DNA from: Elmis aenea
Lineage: Eukaryota; Arthropoda; Insecta; Coleoptera; Elmidae
Assembly: GCA_947652605.1 (NCBI GenBank)
Contig: OX393578.1
Span: 41,669,470-41,733,469, forward strand
Direction of reading: 5' to 3'
Length of the DNA stretch: 64,000 nt
The notes beneath the pieces were generated by a model, which was not told where the DNA came from, did not search any database, and saw nothing but the letters and a program-made list of their open reading frames with translations. Numbering within the stretch: the first letter of the stretch is position 1; every line of letters begins with the position of its first letter. Below, piece by piece: positions 57,518 to 64,000 of this stretch. Made by a program: the position numbers and the translations under genes.

Positions 57518-57672
57518 CTACAATAAGTGTTCAAACTGTAAACCATTTACCTACAGCTTGGCAATGAAACTCGTTTTTTAAACCCGTTTATAAAATTCCC
57601 AAGCATTTCAGGTGTAATTTCTCTAATAAGATCTTTTAAATTTTCGATATTCTCCGGCCTTTTAGCATAAAC
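57518..57672 (-). pseudogene. Tc1/mariner-type transposase C-terminal remnant
   Basis: On the minus strand the frame reads VYAKRPENIENLKDLIREIT, then PEMLGNFINGFKKRVSLP, and after a small frameshift VNGLQFEHLL and a stop. This matches the C-terminal end of insect IS630/Tc1-mariner-type transposases (VY..RP.N...L...I...I..E.L......F..R...C....G..FEHLL). It lies between the arms of the outer foldback element, showing what the family was derived from. Confidence 0.75.
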
Positions 57673-57924
57673 CTAATTTTTAAGTTTACCCTATCATTGA
57701 AAAAAGAAAAAAATTCTCTATCAAATGAGTATAATATAGGGGTACCTTGCCATTTAATATAATTCAATTGTTTTTCATTGCGCTTTTGTTATTCGAAAAA
57801 AAAAAAAAAATCTGTTTTATGGTGGAAAACTAAGTACCAACCAACTTTTATTCAAAAATTTTTTTTCTAAAGTGGATATTTACTGAGATATATAACATAT
57901 TCCTTACTTTTTGGACACGCTGTA

Positions 57925-58600
57925 TGTAAATAACATACACATTTATTGACACAATTAAAGTACAGTCAATTAAGAAGAAATTAACATATAACTTTGAAAC
58001 AATGTAAGTTTAATTGAAAATTACGTATCTAAATGTTTTTAAATATCTCTTCTTTACAAAATTATTAGTTTGGACACTCTTGTTTTTCGTATTTACTAAT
58101 TAAGAAAACTTATTAAATTTTCAAATTACTTATTATCATAATAAAAACACTTTAACCCTTAAATCATTAACCGAGAATATTTTTTTTAAACAACTTTAAA
58201 ATTTGGTATAACAAAAATATCAATTTTTTTATCCAAGAATAAAGACATTTAACAACACAAATAAATTTAGAAGCTCCTTGCAAGTTCGATAGTCCGTGCA
58301 ATCTTTAAGAATACATTGTCGATGCCATGAAATTAATGTTTTTGATGTCACAATTGGGTTGTAAGAAATTACATTAAAAATAATTTTTTAAATGTAAACA
58401 TCATTTTTGTCCAATAAACAATCTGAACTGCACCCTTTCCAAACAATTTGACTCCAGAACTCTTCATTTTCAGTCACTACTAGGCAAATGAACTTGTTAC
58501 ACAGTTTTTTAAAATTTTTAAGCGTCATATTATTGAGAAAAAATTCGTCACAGTTAAAATATTTATTTCAATTTAACTTTTACATTTTAAAAGCTTTATT
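57925..58600. other. AT-rich intergenic DNA
   Basis: Nothing was recognised up to the piggyBac element. Confidence 0.4.
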
Positions 58601-58610
58601 GCATTTTTAA

Positions 58611-59589
58611 CCGTTAACCGACTATATGAATTTTGTCAGCCATCGGTTGGCTTGGCGCCTCACCAGCGCTTGTAGTAAAGGTGTCATGTTATTCTTGTGT
58701 TGATATAAAAAACGTCATTGAATTTATTATAATACATAATACACAAAATGTATCTACTAAAATGTAATTATTTGTTAACACAATAATTTCATATCAAATT
58801 TATTCTGTTTCAAGAATTTACTCCGTATGTTTGAGAAACGTCGCTGAATTTGATCCCTGATTAATTCTTCACTCAATTCTTCCAGGTAGATATTTCGTCT
58901 ACCGTTTTTTCCTGTGTTCCAATTTTTATAAATATTTGTATAATTGATATATGCAACCAATTCAGCTACATCTAATAAGTTCATTAAAAAAAAAACTATT
59001 GGCCATCTATTACATTTTCTTTTACAGGTATGCGATCGTAACATCTGATCCATTAGATCAGTTCCGCCTTTAGATTTGTTATAATCTATTATTATCTCAG
59101 GTTTTTGTTTATTTTCTGTAAAATCATTAACGTGATGAATAGAAGAAAGTAATATAACTGTTTTACCCTTTTTTGGTACGTAAGAGACTAAGGTGAGTGC
59201 TTTGATAAACTCAAAAATTGAAGAAATTCTTCCCGGGAACGATTTGCCAGAAAGTTATTTGGAATATATTGCTTATTCTTTCGTAGTGTTCCTAACAAAG
59301 TGAGTCCAGAACTTTAAAGATTAAGGGTCATTTGTTTTGTAGTAAAAATACTGAATCACAGTACTGAATGCCGCTGAAGCGCCATGTCGACTGATGGCGG
59401 AGTTTTGCAGTAAACATAAATTTATAAATATTATTGTAAACATTTATCGTATTTTATAATGAATTCTAAATAACAACGTCTTACCAGAAGAGTACTCAAA
59501 AGAAATTTTAAAAAGATTAACAATAAGAAGTTAAAATCGTCAGTTGAATTGCTGCAGCGCCTCTCAGGCGCCATATAGGCGGTTAACGG
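58611..59589 (-). mobile_element. 979-bp internally deleted piggyBac element
   Basis: CCGTTAACCG at the left and CGGTTAACGG at the right are perfect inverted termini, flanked by TTAA on both sides (58607-58610, 59590-59593), the diagnostic piggyBac target. Sub-terminal TTGGCGCCT and AGGCGCCA phrases also mirror. It encloses part of a transposase on the minus strand. Confidence 0.9.
58775..59307 (-). pseudogene. piggyBac transposase C-terminal half, one frameshift
   Basis: From 59307 leftward the minus strand reads GLTLLGTLRKNKQYIPNNFL and NRSREE. After a frameshift near 59225 it gives FEFIKALTLVSYVPKKGKTV, ILLSSIHHV, PEIIIDYNKSKGGTDLMDQM and KCNRWPIVFFLMNLLDVAEL, ending at a stop at 58775. 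The GLT..GT.RKNK, LVSYVPKK.K.V and DYN.TKGG.D..DQ motifs, the last holding a catalytic Asp, are signatures of piggyBac transposases. The N-terminal half, including the first catalytic Asp region, and the Cys-rich tail are missing. Confidence 0.92.
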
Positions 59590-59593
59590 TTAA

Positions 59594-61280
59594 GTATATA
59601 TTACACAATATCAACAAATTTAAAACAATTGCATACAATCTTATTATAAATTAAAATGTTACAGTAAACTATAATCACATATTACATCAAATTTCAGCCC
59701 AATAAAATACTGCACACACATTAAAAAAATTGTTAATTCAGCAATTTACACTTACTCTTGTTTAAAATCAAAACATACAAAGTGAGCAAAAAAAAAGTAA
59801 CCCACTTATTTATATATCCACGGACCTAATTTCTAGAGCAAAGTGATATTAACTTTTCAATAAAACTTTGCTTTAAATTACTTAAACTTATACTTGACTA
59901 GTATTTATGGTTTGTGATACTTAAAAAATATAAACAAACAAACTTTTTTGTTTAAAATAATGTATGCATATTGCGAAACGCAATTTACATATAAATTCAT
60001 GAATTAAAGTAATAAATATTAATAAGTTTGTAGCGTAAACAACATTCTCAATATTATGAATTGGTAATGTCAATCAAATCTCATTTAATCGACTATTTGT
60101 CGTATGTTGCCAAGTACAACTGGATTAAGCATGTCAGTTGTCTGTGTCTCAGTTTAACTTATAATAGTATTCAGCTAAGACTCCAATTTATTCAAAGCAG
60201 GAAACTGCGGGTCAGGAAAGTGATGAATATCGTTAAGTAACATAAATTTAAACTACTTATTTAAATATAATATACATAGCTTTGCACATAATCTTTATTG
60301 CAATAATATGATGTAGATTGTAGATGACTTAAAACTTTTTTAACGAAACTATATTTTAATAATTAAATTGCACATTGCAGAAAAATAGGTAGACTGATTC
60401 GGAGGAAATGCAAATAATCCTTGAAGTGTCTCATTAGAGTTAATTGGTTGGTTAGCTTAATTCAAGGTTCAATTAAGGCGCTATCAGTGCTGTTTATCAA
60501 GTTTTGAAGTGTTTGAAACTAAAACATGTAGATGTTCCTTTAAATAAAGTACAAATTTAAGTTTTACTTAAATTGAAATTACGTATCTTAAAATTACTCT
60601 CAGCTAGTGGTTTGTAAGCCAATTTTGCTGTTATACTGAAATCAAAACATTGTTTACTAAATATATTCCACCATTACGTGTTTGTATGGAGACCATGTCT
60701 AACCGCAACACGTGTGTGCAATTAAATTATATGCACTCGCTATTATGCTAAAGCTATCTTAAAATCAGGACTCTGGAGTCAAGGCAAACAGGAAGTTGAC
60801 GACTGCCAGGGAAAGCAGGTCTTCATTTAAAAATTTTCAATGAAGGACTCCGCCAGGAGAAATCTTACCAATAAATTGTACCTACATGTTTTTTGCTTCT
60901 CCCTTTGTAAGAGATCTTCACAATCAAAAAGTGTGGCTAGCTTACTTTGCCGTGATAAAAAATATTCTAAATAAAATACATTTTATGGTACCAACCGAAA
61001 TATGATAAAGTGTAATAATTTTCGTCATAGTCAATAACATTTGTTGGATCGTAACTTTAATAATAAACTTTTTTTGGAGGACTTCACTAAGTCGAACAAA
61101 AAGATGTTGGAATAATCCTTCATTCATGCGGTAAAAAAATATTCTAGAAGTCTCAATGTAAACCTCAATCGATGATTATTATAAACTGAAGAGGATGGTC
61201 AATCCGACGGAACCACATACATGTATTACGTCTTAAAAATTTCATTCATAAAGTGACAAAAGTGTCATATTTCACAAAGC
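59594..61280. other. AT-rich intergenic DNA
   Basis: No gene was recognised. The minus-strand frame 60942-61127 is without recognisable features. Confidence 0.4.
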
Positions 61281-61284
61281 GATC

Positions 61285-61510
61285 ATTCTTAGAGCAATAG
61301 TTGACGCAATTTGAAGTTTTACAAATCCGATGCTGCACAACGACCTTGGTGTACCTTTTATTTTAGACGTAATTGAAAAAAGAAGCAACTTTAGGTTAAA
61401 ACTTTATGCTAATCCATCTTTTTAGCCACAGCGACAACAGAAAATTAAAAAGATGCTGACCAATCGACCTGAGATAAGTGAAGGAGGTCCTCCCACTGCA
61501 GAAGATCTCA
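61285..61510 (+). pseudogene. Jockey-like LINE ORF2 C-terminal scrap
   Basis: The frame from about 61288 reads RAIVDAI, stop, SFTNPMLHNDLGVPFILDVI, EKRSNFRLKLYANPSF, stop, PQRQQKIKKMLTNRPEIS. This matches the jockey ORF2 region (LR.IV.APWYV.N..LH.DL.VP.V..EI...S..Y..RL..HPN...). It is more degenerate than, and separate from, the copy at 51329-52757. No tail or duplication was found. Confidence 0.6.
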
Positions 61511-61750
61511 TTTAGCAAATCTAAGGCTAAGTAAATTTCATGACAACGAAAAAGCTCATGAATGAACAATTTTAGCTGCTGTTTATTAAGTAAAAAAATT
61601 CACAGATGTATAAAAAAAGTAAATTCATGTTTAATAGACACATTCGGGTTGTAAGAAAATTTATGGTAATAAACGCATAATCGTCAACCGGGCTGAAACT
61701 GACAGCAATGCTAGCAACGAATTTCGTTGAGTGCCAACAAAGAACATGTA

Positions 61751-61900
61751 TACCGGGTGATTCAGTTTGACTGTCGCACCCCTATAACTTTGTAATTATT
61801 GAAAATAACCCCAACAAACCTTATATATTTGGAAACGGCGACAAATTCTCTATTAAGTGATGTGCAGTTATTATCTCTACGATGATGTGTCAAATCTGCG
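61751..61900. mobile_element. Solo terminus of a CCGGGTG-type element
   Basis: TACCGGGTGATTCAGTTTGACTG resembles the left ends of the foldback families in this window. No mirror-image end was found nearby, so it is a truncated copy. Confidence 0.4.
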
Positions 61901-62117
61901 ATAGAAGTCACAACAAATAAATGAAGGTGTTTAAAACAATTTTTTTTCGCCGTCGTAGCTAAGACTGTTCCATTTAATAATATATATGGTTTTTTGATTG
62001 TTAAATCACAATTACAGTCTATAGTCTTGGGCTCATTTTGTAGAACAGACTGTATAACATTTAAACTAATACAAACAGTAGTTTATGCAAATTAATTTAA
62101 TAAACTCGAAAAAAAAA

Positions 62118-62349
62118 TTTAATGACGTCAGTGGCGTTGGGGCTTTGGCAGCCCCATGTTTTATTTTCTTTTATTATAGATTTAAACTTCTAACTTTTAA
62201 ACTAATAACTGTATTATCACAGTTTTTTGTGGAAATATGTAAATTGATTTAAATACCTTCCAAAAAAGTATGTTCATGAAGTCAGTGGCGTAGAGGTTCC
62301 AGCACCACTTGTTTCGTTTTCTTTAATTATAGAATTAAACTTCTAACGT
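62118..62349 (+). repeat. Direct repeat pair of ~73 bp, 158 bp apart
   Basis: ATGACGTCAGTGGCGT...TTATTATAGATTTAAACTTCTAAC (62118-62190) and ATGAAGTCAGTGGCGT...TTAATTATAGAATTAAACTTCTAAC (62276-62349) are related with scattered differences. The GTCAGTGGCGT start with GCAGCCCC/CAGCACC resembles a transposon edge. Origin unknown. Confidence 0.65.
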
Positions 62350-63920
62350 CAGTGATATAATTTGTTTTTAGATCCTACATGAAAATATTTCTTACAGGCA
62401 AAAATAAATGGCAAAATACAGTATGTGGCTAACGAAATAAGTTATTTTATAGCACACTATTATGTGCATGTTCTATGTTGGCTCTTAACTAGTTTCGCTG
62501 TTAGAATAGCTGCCAGTTTCAGCTTAGTTAATTATATTTTTTGTGAGCTACTTAATTAATAATGGATGTTACAGCTGTGCACAGTTGGCACAAAGTCGCT
62601 AAAATTTATTGTTTTTAAAAGTGTCTATTATGAAACAATGTAAAACGATAGTGAAAAGTCCAAATAAAGTATATTTCTCTGCATAATGTTTTTGTTTAAA
62701 AAGCATAATGTATTACACTTTACGTAGTCGTTAGTTTTGATACTGTTTTAGCATAATTGTCTACAGCAAAATTTTTAATTCTTAGGAATTTATTTATTGT
62801 TCAACATAAAAATTATACCGCTTGTAAGAGTGAAAATGGTAAAATTATAATTAAGAATGGTTTTGGCAATAGTTTCATAAAATTTTGCCCCAAAAAATAT
62901 TTCACATTTTTAGAATAAAACAGTAAGAAATAAACAATGAGAATGTTAATTATTTAAAAAAATATATTTATTCAACAAACTTATTGGCACCTTGTAGTTT
63001 TTACTTCATAAAATTCATTTACCTATATTCTTCTATAAAAAATGCTCCACCTAATTGTATTGCACATTTTGTACAAGCTTTGAATCAAAAAACGCTGTGA
63101 CAGCATATACTTAAAATGGGAAAATTTAAACAAAACGCTTCGGCCCAAATTTCTAAATACTGATAATCGTATGCTGTCTGTTGAACACATTAGCACTCTA
63201 ATATTTGATTTTAATACGGATTGAAATTGGCAAAATCATTTTTAAGAAATAGAAGGTTTTATCGGTTAGCCATTAAATAAATTTCAACTTTGCTGCTAAG
63301 ACCTTACGCATTTTGCTAAATTCCTTATCAAAAACTTATAGTTGGACGCGCATTGGTTGTATAATTGTACACCATTATAAAACATATAGCTATCAATCAA
63401 AATATCTGTAAAAGTTTGACTTACAGTTGTCGTTCTCGATGTACGGTAAAATTGATATTAACTGAGACTCTCTCATGTGCTCTTCTAGAGGAATAAAAAT
63501 CGCATTAACATAAAAATACTTCCCTAGACCTTATTTTTACCAGGTTTTTTCGTACAAGAAAATACTAGTAACCACTGTTTGCGCGTTATAGTACATGAGG
63601 TTAGTTTAATCTTACGCTCAAAAACATTTTTTTTTTTAAATTTTTGGAAATATATTAACCATAACTATAGCTATACAGTAAATAAAAATTTATATAATTT
63701 TGTAATGATAAACATGATCGTAAAAGGTGCAAGTCACATCACAATGATATATTGTAAATAACCAAGTCGGTCTTACAAATTCCTTACCTAAAACAACAAA
63801 ATAAAAATGTTTTTAGTGGTTTGATTTTACCCAAATATTAAAATACCTTAAATTGTGTTATTCTTGCAACTTTAATATAATTTTAACAGTCATTTTAATT
63901 TCTTTCCGATAACCGCAACG
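62350..63920. other. AT-rich intergenic DNA
   Basis: No gene was recognised before the candidate exon at the right edge. Confidence 0.4.
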
Positions 63921-63925
63921 TAAAT

Positions 63926-63999
63926 ATGTTCTTGGCATTCGTCAGGTAATATTCTTAATTAACTTTACTAATAGTGAATGATTTTATTTGTGGTTGCAG
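63926..63999 (+). CDS. Candidate first exon and short intron of a gene running off the window
   Basis: ATG at 63926 codes MFLAFV and ends after AG at 63945. There it meets a gtaata donor, a possible branch point (CTAAT near 63969) and the acceptor ttgtggttgcag ending at 63999. The intron would be 54 bp, a common size for insects, in phase 2. The hydrophobic start resembles the split signal peptides of genes A-F, but the intron phase and the lack of a clear TATA box at the usual distance differ. Only one base of exon 2 is in the window, so this is a suggestion only. Confidence 0.3.
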
Positions 64000-64000
64000 A

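Larger units (their letters stand above)
55347..57922. mobile_element. 2.6-kb outer foldback element (CAGTGTGT ends)
   Basis: CAGTGTGTACAAAAGGTATG at the left and (reverse complement of the right) CAGCGTGTCCAAAAAGTAAG are flanked by TA. Arms of more than 200 bp pair through GATATTTACTGAGATAT and GGTGGAAAACTAAG. The left arm is interrupted at a TA by two younger elements lying back to back (55546-56638, 56641-57364). Sequence resumes at TATTATAATTG, matching the continuation of the right arm. The C-terminus of its transposase survives at 57518-57672. Confidence 0.85.

Noticed and set aside
1..64000. tRNA, rRNA, CRISPR arrays, bacterial operons or viral genes
   Set aside because: No cloverleaf-type A/B boxes, conserved rRNA blocks, regularly spaced repeats, or prokaryotic gene layout were seen on reading both strands.

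Overview
The window is AT-rich, intron-containing eukaryotic DNA and almost certainly an insect chromosome. The evidence is short secreted Gly/His-rich proteins whose signal peptide is split by an intron (the usual layout of insect cuticle-type genes), gt..ag introns, AATAAA signals, and jockey, RTE, piggyBac, hAT, pogo and Tc1/mariner-type remains. The order cannot be fixed from the sequence. The Gly/His-rich products recall beetle cuticular or holotricin/tenecin-3-like proteins, so a beetle is plausible but unproven. I see no rRNA, tRNA or CRISPR.

The host gene content is a plus-strand cluster of six related two-exon genes, here A to F: A 2867-3773, B 7254-8529, C 11812-12269, D promoter near 20175 with exon 2 at 24312-24605, E 30096-30640, F 53349-54967. 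In each intact gene exon 1 codes only 3-5 residues (M-x-K or MFxxK), a phase-0 intron follows, and exon 2 codes the rest of the signal peptide plus a low-complexity Gly/His/Tyr, sometimes Asp, mature chain. All six promoters put a TATA box 89-94 bp before the start codon. Most also have a GGGGYAGG box and a CCTTG(A) element; in B and F the latter fits the FTZ-F1 site of moulting genes. The family looks like co-expressed structural or secreted proteins of the cuticle or an epithelium. Gene D has lost its ATG at the conserved place (ATG to ATA) and its intron has swollen to about 4 kb with two palindromic transposons, so it is probably decaying or uses an unseen first exon.

Two more host candidates are a single-exon 48-residue secreted peptide gene (45636-45782, with its own poly(A) signal) and a short first coding exon at the right edge (63926-63945).

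The remainder, mainly 26-45 kb and 55-60 kb, is a transposon graveyard. A family of long-inverted-repeat (foldback) elements with CAGGGTG termini and TA target sites fills 27.4-29.3, 31.1-36.2 and 55.3-57.9 kb, with members nested inside each other. Their centres hold remains of an IS630/Tc1-mariner-type transposase: an N-terminal helix-turn-helix in two copies, and the C-terminal end in a third element. A 3.7 kb block (37812-41505) is tandemly repeated almost exactly (41506-45209) with 4-bp microhomology. Other elements include small hAT-type MITEs with 8-bp duplications, two piggyBac remnants (one with intact TTAA ends), a 5'-truncated jockey LINE with duplication and poly(A) (51329-52757), an RTE 3' end, a pogo/jerky-type fragment, and a 149-bp MITE that is a perfect 71-bp hairpin.
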